From Pilatotrama ljubarskyi (Eukaryota > Basidiomycota > Agaricomycetes > Polyporales > Polyporaceae), in contig MU277677.1 in assembly GCA_022385805.1 (NCBI GenBank), positions 501,236 through 565,235 of the forward strand: a DNA stretch of 64,000 bases, given 5' to 3'. The notes under the pieces are model-generated. The model was given only the letters and a program-made list of their open reading frames with translations, ran no database searches and was not told where the DNA came from. Each line of letters opens with the position of its first letter. The first letter of the stretch is position 1. A program made the position numbers and the translations under genes. Below, one piece after another: positions 23,601 through 37,323 of the stretch.

Positions 23601-25715
23601 CTACGCAAGTCTCCTTCGATCCCGAAGATGGGCGAGGGCTCAGGCACCCTCCCTAGGAAGCGTATTAGTCCGAACAAGATTTCGTCACCCACCCTCGTTT
23701 CTGCCTCTACCAGCGTTGATGCGATTCCCCTACGTTATACTACTGCTTCGCCTTCCCCGCAGAATGCACAGGCTTCTAGCAAGATCGGCTCTCGCTTCAG
23801 GAAACTGCGCGGAACAATTCGAGCCAAACCGCAAACCCCCAACGGCGAAGAGATCACGCCGTACCCTCTGGACATGCGCAGCCCGACTTCAGACGCGCCT
23901 TCTGGCAGTTCTCCCAGCCTTGCTCTCCGAGCGGACCCTGTTGCAATATCTGCCGGTGCTGCAGAGCCAACTAGGCTGAAACCGCCTCCTGCACCGCTTC
24001 CCAGTCCTCCTGCCTCCGCTACGCCTGGCCTGAAGGGATTCATGGCCCGTTTCCGCAAGCAGCGTGCAGCCCCTGAGCCCCTTGTTGCCCCTGCGCGACA
24101 CGCCCCCGGACCTTCGTCTGCCGTATCCGCAAAGTCTGTCGGGTCTTCGGGCTCGTCTCCCGATCAGCCGTATGGGCCGATCCCGCACTCTGCTCCAGCC
24201 CTGCAGACAATGTTCAGAAGCCCGAGCCCTGGGGGTCGTGCAGGACCGGTGTCCCCGCCCCCTCAAACGCCGACGCCCAGACCGCCCCAGGAGGCGTTCC
24301 CAGCGCAGTCCTCGTCTCAGGTCCAGACCAACGACGCGCTCAAGCAGCTATTCGATGCTGCCACGAATCTCGGTCTCGACCAGGCGGCACTGAACGACCT
24401 CATTGCTCGATCGCCTTCCACGTCCTCGCGGTCGACCGCTTGGACGAGGCTCACGAGGGAGACCTCCCCGAATGAAAGTAGGAAGAGCCAGATCCCCGTG
24501 ATTCGAGGAAGAGCCACTCCAGAGAGCGTGCGCTCTCCGACCTCTGAAGGGCGACCCAGCTTTGACGGGTATTCTCCGAGGCCGTCAACCGAGATGAGGC
24601 CACCCGTCCGCAAGGGCCAAGAGTCACCGCAACGCGCTCGCCAACAGCCATCACAGCAGGACGTGGCCCAGAACACGATCGTGCGGAGGACGATCATCTT
24701 CCCCTCGGATGCTAGGGCTTCCGGACTCGATTTGGGTGCTCTGATACGCAAGCAGTCGGCGTCCCGCAAACGCTCCTCGGTCGGTTCTAAGTCTTCCATA
24801 CACGATCGAGTGCCCACTCCCCCGCCTCCGCATCGGTCCGGTGGGCGGAGATTTTCTACCGACTCGTCTCCCCCGGTGCCCCAGTTGCCGCCGTCTTTCT
24901 CAGCACCAGCTGAGAACTCGCTTGCCGTGCCGAGCCCAGTAGAGAAGTCGAACTCCGCTTATGACTCTCTGTGAGTGCGTTGTAATATGCGAGACGTCAA
25001 CGTGACTGACATATCAGACTCAGATATGAGATGTACGCGGGAGACGGCAGAGGCCAAATGCTCAGCGCCGAATCGCCGGGAGCGGGGAGCTCACAGGCTC
25101 AACGCGAGGCGATACCGGAGTCAGGCCCGGCGCTCGAAGTGATCGAAATGGCCAACGGAGAGACGATATGGTGCGTCACTTCCTACCCAACTTTTACGTC
25201 TTTCGCTAAACGCGCATTCCCAGGTCGATCGTGAACGGGCTGCGGGACGACGATGGCGAATCCTACTACGGCGATCGTGCGAGTTTCTACTCAGAGTACT
25301 CGGTGAAGGACACGAACGAAAACGTCAAGCTGTTCTTCAAGGAGCACGAGCGCAAGTCGTCCAAGGGCAGTACGAGCTCTTTCCTGTCAAGGAAGAAGCC
25401 GCCGCAGCCAAAAGGTACCGCTCGCCCGGAGACTAAGGTTTGTGTGCACTTTCATGGGCGTCTAGCTATATACCTATCGTGGCTCATCATCGTTTGCAGG
25501 TCTTCTTCAGTTCTAGTGCGCAAATAGGCCGCCTCATCGAGAATCTGTCGCGTGGCATGGATGCCGGCTCCTTCAATATCATGCCAGGGCAAGGGGGTCG
25601 TTCTCAGGGTCCGGTCGGACACTCGACGTCCTCTTCCCTTGGGTCTGAGGCAGACATGCGATGGACTGTCGAGGAGCGGCTGGAACACATGCTTGGGTCC
25701 ATGGGGGCCAGCTGA
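20616..25715 (+). CDS. Very large Ser/Pro-rich disordered protein with a conserved-looking C-terminal module
   Basis: One exon of about 4.36 kb and three or four short ones encode roughly 1650 residues. Most of the chain is Ser, Pro, Thr and Gly with many SP/TP sites, predicting intrinsic disorder and heavy phosphorylation. Short ordered-looking segments are TRRFSVLRNSSGEPIGLDEL at the N-terminus, ALKQLFDAATNLGLDQAALN, TIVRRTIIFPSDARASGLDL, and a C-terminal block from EMANGETIWSIVNGLRDDDG through ETKVFFSSSAQIGRLIENLS to WTVEERLEHMLGSMGAS. I do not recognise the family; it may be a scaffold in polarity or signalling, which is inference from composition only. The start at 20616 is the first ATG in frame. 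An upstream exon at about 20320 could instead splice to the CCTCACC at about 20635, replacing the first few residues. Confidence 0.75.
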
Positions 25716-25909
25716 ACCATTTGCTTTGCTTTCGGAGTTGTTCTGCCGCTGCTATCATTTATATGTCTATCGTTACTCAGTCGTGCTCCCAGCGTTATTA
25801 ATCTTGCATCGGACCGATCGTTCGCCGTTGTGCTCCGAGGAAATCATGGTCTAGTATGATATTTGGTCCGTGGAAATTCATCGTGGCTGCCTCCTGTCTA
25901 CGTCCGCGC

Positions 25910-26747
25910 TCACATTCCCCGCCAGTCGATCCACCTGTTCAAGCACAGTGCCAGAAGAGCGTCCCGGATGAGATTGTCCTCGTGAAAGCCGTACTCGAGG
26001 AGCGCGTAGGCGCGGCCGATCTTGGGCAGCTCGCGGGGTGTGGGGTCGTACCGCCCGATCCTCGACTCGGGTTCGAGGGAGAAAAGCTAAAGCCGGGAAT
26101 TTATTAGTGAGTGCGTTCTCGAGAATGATCGTCTCCGGGGGAGCGCCCGCACTGTACCTCGTAGCCGTACGGATGCTTGTCCCCGACCCTGCGCCACTCG
26201 AACTTCTCTTTCCCGCCCCTGCCGGACTCAAACATCCTGGCGCTGTTCGTGGATGGGCGCTGTGTCAGCTGTGTCGGTACCGGAGGACGAGTCGGGGGCA
26301 CGTACGTCGGCGTCGAGCCAGGCATGACAAGATCGGTCATGGGCGCCCTGTCTGCGCCTTTGATCACCGAGCCGAGGTGTACGGCCAGGGCCCAGTCGAA
26401 GAAGGCGACGACTGACTGCTCGTTGTACGTCACCTGCAGTTGCGGGACCGAGCGGGCGCAGCGAAGGTTAGGACGAGCAGGCCAAGGCGAAGGGGGCAGG
26501 GGCGAGCCGGGCGCGGGGGCTGGGACTCAGCGATCTGGTGGGGCCACTGCGACGATCCGATGGGAGAAGCGCTCACCGTGGTTCTGGTGCCTTGCGGAAG
26601 GTCGACGGTGTCGAACTTGTACACGACGGGCTCGTCGCGGTGGTACCCGATCGCGACGCACTTGTGGCGGGGGTCGCCCTGGCCGGTGAAGTAGAGCTCG
26701 TTGATAATTTCCCTGCGGGGGGCGGGCGTGCCGGGGTGCTGCGACAT
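25910..26747 (-). CDS. Uncharacterised fungal protein, about 205 residues
   Basis: Three exons on the minus strand give MSQHPGTPAPRREIINELYF..., then a middle exon with SVVAFFDWALAVHLGSVIKG and EKFEWRRVGDKHPYGYE, and a last exon from LFSLEPESRIGRYDP to ALLALCLNRWIDWRGM. Splice signals are good and the reading is consistent. There is no signal peptide or membrane segment. The alternation of a FEW(R/K) strand, an ELF...IGRYDP strand and a terminal helix with ALLAL recalls the small beta-sheet proteins common in Agaricomycetes (DUF6593-like), but this is a tentative resemblance from memory. The gene converges on the large disordered-protein gene with about 195 bases between the stops. Function unknown. 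Confidence 0.7.
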
Positions 26748-29700
26748 GGTTCTGCTCGGGTGGTGGTGGGTTACTCTGCGCTGCTTTGCGTACGACCTTT
26801 CTGTCCGACCGCTCACGGGCGAGGTTTTATAGCGACGCATGGGGGAGCCTGCCTCCGTCCACGGCCGGCATGATGCACCTCACTTTACCTCGCCGTGACC
26901 GAGGTGACTGAGTGTGCGATCGATGTGGGAGCGGCGTTGCTTCGCTGGCAAGCAGCATATGACCGTCGTGGTTCTGCGAAGGCCCAACATGCGCCGCCGG
27001 GCATGACACCTATCGGGGAGACTATCGGCTATGACTGTATGTGTGACCTGACGACCCTCCGAACCACCAGCACAGGCAGGGCCCTTGCGCCGCCAGAGAA
27101 TACTAAAAGGCTAACATAGGCACATTCCGGAAGTCCGCGCGAGAGAGGAAACCCCGCGCGCAGCGCCTGCCGCTCGCCCTCCTTTGCACACCGGCCGCTC
27201 ATTCTGGGCCTTCTCTATAGGGCCGGAAATGCGAGGGTTCTCCCGCGTAGATTCGCAGATCTCCCTTGACCCGCCTGTCCGTACAAGCTTGCGTCGGCAC
27301 CGCCCCCGTAACTCTGCTGCCGTTCGTCGTGTCTCTTTGACGTAGAGCCGCGACAGCAAGTCTATCCTGCCAGCCTATCTGCAGCGTACAGGCCCGCCAG
27401 CGGACCAGGCGTCGTGCGTGGGGAGCATCGAAGGCGGCGACGTGATGATGCTTTCGGTAAGCAGCCGGGGTTGGGGCTGGACTACTGTCGCGAGATATGA
27501 ATGCCTTGGAAATGTGTCGCTATCGCAGGCCTCGCACCTGCTGCAGCCACGCAGCTGGCACTCGCATTCCCACATCGCTACTTCGTCCGGCCGCTTCTGA
27601 GGGTCTGCCGCGGAGGATTCGACCCCGCCAAATGGGAGGAGGGTGCTGGTGCTGGTGCTGGTGTTGGGGTCGCTTCGCCAGCAGTAGTACACGTCTTTGT
27701 CCTGACGAAGAAAGAAGGGTGACAGGGTGCGGCGCTCGTCTTCGTGAGGGCCCGCCATGGGCTTCCGGCCGGAGGCGAGGGCGAACGTGCTCCTGCTGCT
27801 AGTAATGCTGTTGCTCCGTGCGCTCCCCCGTGATCAGCGTTGCCCGAGCTGACGTGCCGCAGATCTCCCCGGACTGATGCATCGCGGGCTGAGGGCAGGG
27901 CCGCATGATGCAGCCGTCCTCGCTCTACTGTATGTGGCATCCCCAGTCGCCCGTTCCGTCACGACGCGCACACATTGCCAGTGCCCTGTTACACGCACAG
28001 AGGCAGAGGCAGCAGCTCGTTCTCGTCGTCATCTTCGTGAGCGGTTCGCTTGACGGGCGGTCGGGAGCTATTGCGCGCAAGGGGGAAGACGCTTACGGAG
28101 GGCGTCCAGGGGGGCATGACATCGCAGGAGGTGTCGACCCCGCGGACAAGAGCAGGGCAGTCCGTCGGCTGCGCACATGCGCCGAGGGAAATGACCCCGC
28201 TCGCACAGCCGGCAGGAGCCCTTCCAGCGAAGAGTGCCGTGCTGCCAGGCAGCGCCGTGCCACGCAACGCACAACCCGCGCGCTCAGAACGGGTAGCAAT
28301 AGGCAGAGCGGAGCAGCGGACGCGCTTCGACGCGGCCCATGCTTCGCGGGTTCTGGTTCTTTCATCTTCGCAGAACGATCCGCCTTGGCGCCCGGGCGAC
28401 GATTGGACGAAAAGGGCTCTAGAGTCCGCGGGCTGGACATGAGCGTGCGGCTGCTTCATGGGCGCTCTCCTCTCGCCCTGGCCACTCGTTCGCGCCATCG
28501 AGTCCGGTCTCCGGACGCGCTCCCGTAGGAACTCTCGAGGTACGCTGGGTCCGTAGCCAGCCATGTTGTCCTATGGTGCGGGCGTGCCCACGGCGGACTT
28601 GGGCGGGCCGTGGCCGCGCATGTTGGTTCTTCTAAGAAAATAGGCGGCGTAAATCGGGCGGTACCGTTCCAGTGCAGCGGCTGAAGAAGAAGATGTGAGA
28701 CCGGAGGGTGCCAGTCCGCAGGCACGAGGCGAGGCTAGACGGCGTATAGTATCGGAGGCTATCACGTCGGGATTAGAGGTACGTGCGCGAAAGGCAAACG
28801 CTCGTTTCCCTGTTGCCTAACTGAAGAGTGAAGCGACCGCTGTACCATCATCTCCATTTCCTCGATCATAGATCATAGTGGCGGAGAGATACCGGGAATA
28901 ACATGCGTGTGATTGGGCCCCCCGTTTCTGCAGGGAGAAGGTGGAACATATGATGGGGACCGGGTGTGCACCCTCGTGCCGTGCGGCCGTGTGCCACCCG
29001 TGAGGTGGATATGTCAGCATCTTTCGACGTCAAGAGAAGGTTGTCGATGCGAGTCCCAAGTCCGCAAATGAAACACCCTGGAACGAGAGGGGAGAGTGAG
29101 CGATGTCATGGGCGGGGAGACCGGGAAGACAATATGGCGGGTTGGGTCGTGTCAGGAATTACGGAGCGAGTTCTGCGTTCTGTTCTGTCGCTTCGCTTCG
29201 CGGCGGTGGGAGAAATGTACGATGGTCGGAGGTGACTTCGCACTAGGTGCCGGCCAGCTTCGACACCGCTTCGAAAAGGGCATACCCTAGAACGAGGGGC
29301 GTGATGGGCCGGCGATGCATGGTGGCGTGGAGAACTAGGATAGAAGGCGTGGTCGTACCTTCTCGTCGTCGCCGTCACGGGCATGAGGCGCGTCCGCGAG
29401 GACGCATATAGGCATGAGAGACGTTCGCGGACGTTTTTATGAAAGAAGTGAGAGGCAAAGGACGGCGTGTAGCTGGGATATGAGAAGGAGAAGGAGAAGA
29501 GGAAGAGATGGAAGAGGCGAGAGACGGGAGCAATGGCGTATGTATGACTGTTTGTTCCTTAATATGTTTCTGACATACGATGGTACCCTCGATGGCAGGA
29601 GGGGCCTGGTCGTGGAGTGCACCGCCGTCTTCGGAGGAGCACACTGGCACCAGAATTGAGTGGACTGATCTTGACGCGCCGGTCACGCCGTGACGGACGC

Positions 29701-30697
29701 GTCGTGCACAACTCTCCGTCTATCTTTGATCCGGCGTCTCCTGTGACCTGCTCGGTTGGCTTCAATTATAGTCCTCCGCCCTTCCAATTGCCCTTCGCAC
29801 GTCGCACTGCGCACCCGACACTCTCGAGCACCCACAATCGCATATGCTACGCCAGGTCCATCAGCCGTGTCTCTCGAGACAATCTGTCAACGTCTCTTGT
29901 CTCTCCACCTAACTTCACCAGCCGCAGATCCCTGTCTAGTCGCCTGTTCTGGCCGCGTTTTACCTGGTCAAATAGCACGTCATACTACACCGCTTTGGGG
30001 CTGCTCGGCCATCGTTTCTTGTGCCACTCTGTCTCTCAGAAAATGCACCCACTCATGCAAGCACTTGCCCTATCTGGTTTTCGGCCCGCTGATGCCGCTT
30101 ATGCCGTATGCCATAATGCCAAGTATACACGGCAGCACCGGCAGCCTTCCAGCGGCGATGCTGCGCCGTCGTGGCACGGGTGCTTGAACGGGCGCCAACG
30201 CACATCCCTCCCCCGAAAAGGCAATTCTGCAGGTTTGCTCCCTCTCGGCGCCTATCTCGTCTAACTTACTCTCGAGTCGTGCGGAGGCTCTGGTCTCGCC
30301 ACCACTGCCACAGGCTTATCTGACGACTGCGCTCACCGACGTGCGTCCGACAGACGCACTCGACGCTGGGTGCGCATCGCAAAGGCGCGAGCAACGAGAC
30401 TCGGCATGAGGCTCCGTGAGAGCGGAGGACAGAGTCTCCTCGATATGTAACATGCACTGATGGGAGCGGCGCCAGTACAGTACAGCTTCTGCCGCCCATC
30501 TCGTCCGGCCTTCAGATGCGCAGGCGGGCTCACCACCCCATCAATTAGATTTGCAAAATATTATCATGGGCGCAGCTCGCCAGTTGCAAGGCGGGCGGCT
30601 CGCCCGAGCTTGTCCCAGAGTCCTCAAACCCAAACTCTCCTAGTCCCCCTCCTTCTCCCCGTCCACCATCGCCCCCGCCAACGCCATCGCGGACGCC
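26748..30697. other. Four-kilobase region without a supported gene
   Basis: Despite many long open frames, none has splice structure or recognisable similarity, and frames overlap on both strands as expected for GC-rich DNA. The longest are 27905-28528 (+), 27989-28564 (-) and 29617-30264 (+). Local simple sequence includes three GGTGCT units at about 27640-27665 and a GAAGGA purine tract at about 29480-29515. The 3' part should include the promoter and leader of the fucosyltransferase-like gene. Confidence 0.4.
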
Positions 30698-32508
30698 ATG
30701 CTCCCCCTCAGCCGCGCCGACGCCGGCGGCAAGCCCGACAATGCGGCCCTCTGCCTGCGCTTCATCGCGCGCCGGTACCTCGTCTTCGGCGTGACCGGCT
30801 TCCTGCTCTTTTCCTTGCTGCTTCGCATGCTCTACGTCAGGCGAGAAGCCGTATTCTCCCCCGCCTTCCCGTACAACGACGGCCCGGGTGCGCGCTGGCC
30901 GGGACGTAGGCTCCCCCCGTTGTACCGACAGTATCATGAGTATGAACGTAGGCTGCCGCAGCATCACTGGGACGCGCCTTCGCACGAGTCTGAGCCTAAG
31001 TACTTCTGGATCGCGGGGCATGGGAGAGGTACGCTGCTTCCTCCTTCCAAGCAAGGCTACAGAAGCCCATCATTGTATATAGCGTCCGGATGGGGTAACG
31101 TGATGCAGGAGATCCTGCTGAACGCATACCTCACGTACAAAACGGGCAGAGCGTAAGTGTTTCCCTACGACCTATACTACGCCCGAGCGTGCTGACTCTC
31201 TGTGCACAGATACGTCTTCCACAACTACACCTGGAACGACGACGGCTCGGACTACTCGGACTACAATGGCAAGCCCATCCCCTCGCGCGTCCCGCTCTCC
31301 GCGCTCATCCGGGGTAAGCTTCTTCCCTCCCTTCCCTGCTTCACGTCCCCCATGCGGATCGCTTGATCGCTTACTCGCTTCCCCGCAGGACCGATCGTCG
31401 GCGGCCCCTGGCCCGCGGAGGAGCACGCCCCGCTCGCGGTTTCGGAGGAGTACTGGCACCACGTATGCGGCGACCGCAAGCGCGTGATCCCGCGCGAGGA
31501 GGTGCACGAGCACCTCCCGTCGTGGTACGCGTCCGCGGTCACGAACGGGTGGGTCGAGAAGCTGGCGACGGTCGACGATCAGTGCGTCGAGGCCGGCGCG
31601 GAGGGCGGGCAGCTGTATAACTGGGTGTACGTCTCAGTCTGCGGAGGCGCTGAAAACAGGATGCTGACGCGCCCGTGTGTGAACGCAGAACGTTCGGCGA
31701 CAAGGACTCGATGACCGAGCTCTGGGCCGACTTTGCGCGCTCCCCGGTCCTCACGCACTTCGCGTACTCCCCGCTTGTGGAGCTCGCCTTCGACAACAAC
31801 CGCGAGGTCTTCTCGCCCACCTCCGTGCTCGAACCGCCCCTCTCCTCCATCCCCTTCACCTCGTCCCCATCCACCTCCGCGGCACAGCGCTACACCGAGC
31901 TCCCCGGCCTGCTCGTGCTCCACCTCCGGCGGGGCGACTACGAAGCGCACTGCGAGCACCTCGCAAAATGGTCGAGCTCCTACCTCGCGTACAACGCGCT
32001 CCCGGGCCTGCCCGACCGCTTCGACCCGCCGCCCGGCGGGTCCTGGGGCGACAACACCCCGGAGAACTTCGCGATCTACCGGCGGCACTGCTACCCGACC
32101 GTCGCGCAGATCGTCGCGCGCGTCGAGGAGGTCGCGCGCACGGACGCGGCGCGGGGCTTGGAGAACGTGTACATCATGACGAACGGCGCGGTGCCGTGGG
32201 TCGAGGAGCTCAAGGAGGCGCTGGCGGGGACGGGGCGGTGGAAGAGCGTGGCGAGCAGCCGGGATCTGGTGCTGAATTGGGAGCAGAAGTACGTGGCGCA
32301 GGCGGTGGATAGCCTCGTCGGCCAGCGCGCGCAGGTCTTTATCGGGAACGGGGTGCGTGTTCGTTCCGTGGTGCCCTCTGGCGCTTGGTGTGGGTCGGGA
32401 GCTGATTGCGGTCTTTGGGACGTGACGTAGTGGTCGAGCCTGACGGGCAACATCGTCGTGATGCGTATGGCGAACGGCTTCCGGGCAGACAGCACGCGTT
32501 TCTGGTGA
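30698..32508 (+). CDS. O-fucosyltransferase-like type II membrane glycosyltransferase
   Basis: About six exons encode roughly 500 residues. A short cytosolic N-terminus is followed by one membrane anchor (YLVFGVTGFLLFSLLLRML, about residues 27-45), giving Golgi type II topology. The lumenal part contains GHGRG...SGWGNVMQEILLNAYLTY, the nucleotide-sugar loop of the O-FucT superfamily, and the central motif LLVLHLRRGDYEAHC with the HxRRGD core. Near the end is VYIMTNGAVPWVEELKEAL, then VFIGNGWSSLTGNIVVMRMA. These features match Agaricomycete proteins related to GDP-fucose protein O-fucosyltransferases. Donor and acceptor are not proven, and fungi usually lack the animal acceptor domains. The last exon begins after a GTGCGT intron and ends ADSTRFW. 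Confidence 0.82.
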
Positions 32509-32985
32509 AGTTTTGCGAGTCCGATACCACCTTCTCGGCGCATATCACCTCCATAACGCATCAAAACCTTCGCGGATACCCCGCATTTCGTCATGCTATG
32601 TTCGCTCTCGAAAGCTGCTACGTTCCAGCACGCGCCACGGCCCCGCCGTCGACATCTATGATCATGGGCGTAACTTACAGTATGGGCGTCGGACACTTGT
32701 ATAAAGGGCTACGGTGACATGTGTAGGTATAGACACACTATAATATGCTGCTATTACAAGGACGACGACCCGGTGTAACTCGAGCGGGTTCGTACGTGGT
32801 CGTGCATACAGACAAATGGACCTGAGGGATGGTGATGGGAAAATACAGCGAGCATGCATGTGGAAGGTGTAACCAAGAAGTACTGCGAAGATGATGCGAT
32901 GGTGAGAACGGAGCACGGACGATAAGTAGGTGGGCATGCATATGTGTAACAGTCGGTCGTTCCTCGTCGTTCAGCGCGCGTAGCG
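32509..32985. other. Gap between convergent genes
   Basis: This stretch holds the 3' ends of the fucosyltransferase-like gene and the BTB gene. An AT-richer patch at about 32700-32780 may carry polyadenylation signals. No gene is seen. Confidence 0.4.
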
Positions 32986-34366
32986 CTACTTCGCAGGCGC
33001 AGGCGCAGGCGCGGTGGGATCCTTCCAGTCCTCCACCGTCACGCCCATAAACTGCGGCAACCTCTTCCACACGTCCCTCCGCACGTCCAAGTCCCGCGCA
33101 TGCAGCATCCCGCGGCACGGCTCGCAGAGCGGCCACAGCTCGACCACGTCCTCGATCCAGTGCTCCCACGAGTCTAGCGCGGCGTACCCCGCGATATCGC
33201 CGATCGGGTCCTTCTGCAGCCCGTCGAGCATCATGTTCAGGATCTCGCGCAGCGCGCGCTCGCATCCCTTCGTCGCGCACTGCGGGCTCGCGGTGGGCTT
33301 GCAGATCGTGCACGCCCCGCGCGTGCTCGCGCGCACGAGCTCCGTCCGGCCCCTCAGCACGAGCTCGACGTCCTTCGGCTCGAGGCGCTCGGTGCTCCCG
33401 TCGGGCCGCTCGACGCCTGCGGTGAGCTCGGCGTCGAGCTGGCAGCAGAGGTAGAGCGCGGTGGGGAGGACGGAGTCGGCGTGGGTGAGGCGCGCGAGGT
33501 TGACGGCGGTGATGGCGTCGGGCGGGGTGATGTGCAGGAAGAGGTTGCCGTCGATGCCGGCGGTGTCCCAGACGGAGAGGTCGTTGGTGAAGTAGAGCTT
33601 GAGGTGGTGCATGGCGCGCGTGTGCAGGTCCTCGACGTGGTATTTGTGCGACATGCGGACGAGGGCGGCGAGCTCGGGGAATTCCATCCGTTCGCCGGGT
33701 ATGACTGGGAATCTGGTATGTTATGAGTTGCATGATCAGGGAATAGAGAGAACGATGTACACACTTTCGGAGACCGCACATCACTCGTAGCAAATGGCGC
33801 AGATCATCTGGCGGGTCTGATATGTGCACAACAGGACAGCTCTCCATGGTCTCCGATGTGGAAGGCTGAGCCATGGAAAAGAGATCGCGGAAGATGACCG
33901 AGTGCCGAGTGAGCAGCCCTCGGTACACTCGGAAGGCAGTATCTCTGCATAGCAGCACGATGTTGCCGTCTTCAAACCAGAGGTCGGGGTCGCGCTTGAC
34001 GGTGCCGCTCAGGCTGACGGTGGCAAGTTCAGAGGGGAGGGAGGCGGCGTGGTCGGTAATGCTGACGCGCCATCGCTTGACTACGCCATTGGGCGACATG
34101 AAGTCCCTGGCGCGGGACGTCAGTACGCGGCGCTTTTTCATCGGCATGAAAGGAGGAGAAGCAAGAGAGAAAGACGGAAAAGAGACGCACGGAGATTTTG
34201 ACCTGGAAGCGATGTGCTCGTCCGGCTCTGGCTCGCGGTGCGCGGCGAGGTCGGGGAAGATGGTGTCCGAGTCTGGGGACTGGGGCCAGTCGTGGGGGAG
34301 GCTGGGGGAGGGGGTGCGCGAGGGGAGGGGCGTGATGCGCTGGAGGACGGCCTTGCGGAGGCTCAT
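32986..34366 (-). CDS. BTB/POZ-domain protein
   Basis: Two main exons encode about 420 residues. After a disordered, Pro/Ser-rich N-terminus the BTB fold starts at DPDLWFEDGNIVLLCRDTAF and continues RVYRGLLTRHSVIFRDLFSM and CPVVHISDPPDDLRHLLRVM. A single intron (about 33713-33770) leads to MEFPELAALVRMSHKYHVED, the end of the fold, and a helical C-terminal half with several Cys residues (GACTICKPTASPQCATKGCE). Agaricomycetes carry large families of such BTB proteins; some act as adaptors for cullin-3 ligases, but no partner can be named here. The start is the ATG of MSLRKAVLQRITPL. The protein ends in an APAPAPAK tail. Confidence 0.8.
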
Positions 34367-34873
34367 CGTACGCTTGACGGCAGATGTCGTGCAGGACGTA
34401 CACGACAAGAGATAGAAGTGGCGGGGTCGGGCGCTAAGCATCGCCTCCTCCAACCGCGTCGCTATTGTTCGCGTGACACGTGATCGAGTTTGGCCCTTAC
34501 ATGGCAGGTCCCCTTCTCAGCCACGCAAGCGCTCCACCGATTGCCAAACTTTGGACAAGCATGCCGCGTCGAGAACGGGGTGGAGAGGGATGCGCCATGT
34601 ACAAACGGCGCGTCGCGTCTTCTGCGAAGCACAGCACGCTTCTTTCCTAGCTCCGTAGACATCAAGGGTTACGCCAGTGACGGACTTCTGTGCCTCGAGA
34701 ACGTCACGTCCTGACCAACATGTCGTTCGTATACAGCGAGCATTGGTCCTGCAACAGCACTCTGCTCTCCCGAGCATCTGTCAGACGGTCTGCGACCTCT
34801 AGAGCGGCCGGGGACCGCAGCAATATATAGATAGTAGCGTAGGATAAGCAGCTGTGTAGAGCGGTGGTACTCG
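34367..34873. other. Intergenic region upstream of the BTB gene
   Basis: This holds the BTB promoter and the LETM1 3' end. Short open frames here have no similarity to known families. Nothing else is seen. Confidence 0.4.
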
Positions 34874-37089
<2,216 letters not shown>

Positions 37090-37323
37090 GGAGGCAGAGG
37101 AGAGAAAGAGGGAGAAGCTGGTTGTTGCCTGCCAGTGCTCAAAGGGCCGTTCCTCGCTGCCAACCAAGAGTGTAGAGTATATACGAGTCGACGTCGCAGC
37201 ACGATGACGCACAGTCCCGGCCACCCACGCCAAAATCCGCCGTAGCAGCTGTTTGGCCCTGTTTGGTTCGGCGACTCTTGTCCTCTCTCACATCAACGCC
37301 CGTTCCATCCTCGATATCGGACG
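37090..37323. promoter_or_regulatory. Compact bidirectional promoter between LETM1 and the AlkB gene
   Basis: Only 234 bases separate the two divergent start codons, so both promoters must share them. A CT-rich stretch (about 37255-37320) precedes the + gene. No TATA box is evident. Confidence 0.5.

Noticed and set aside
27905..28564. Overlapping open frames of 207 (+) and 191 (-) codons
   Set aside because: Several frames are open at once on both strands, which reflects high GC rather than coding; no motif supports either.
29617..30264. 215-codon open frame on the + strand
   Set aside because: A second frame of 143 codons overlaps it, composition is that of CT-rich leader DNA, and no family, signal peptide or splice pattern is visible.
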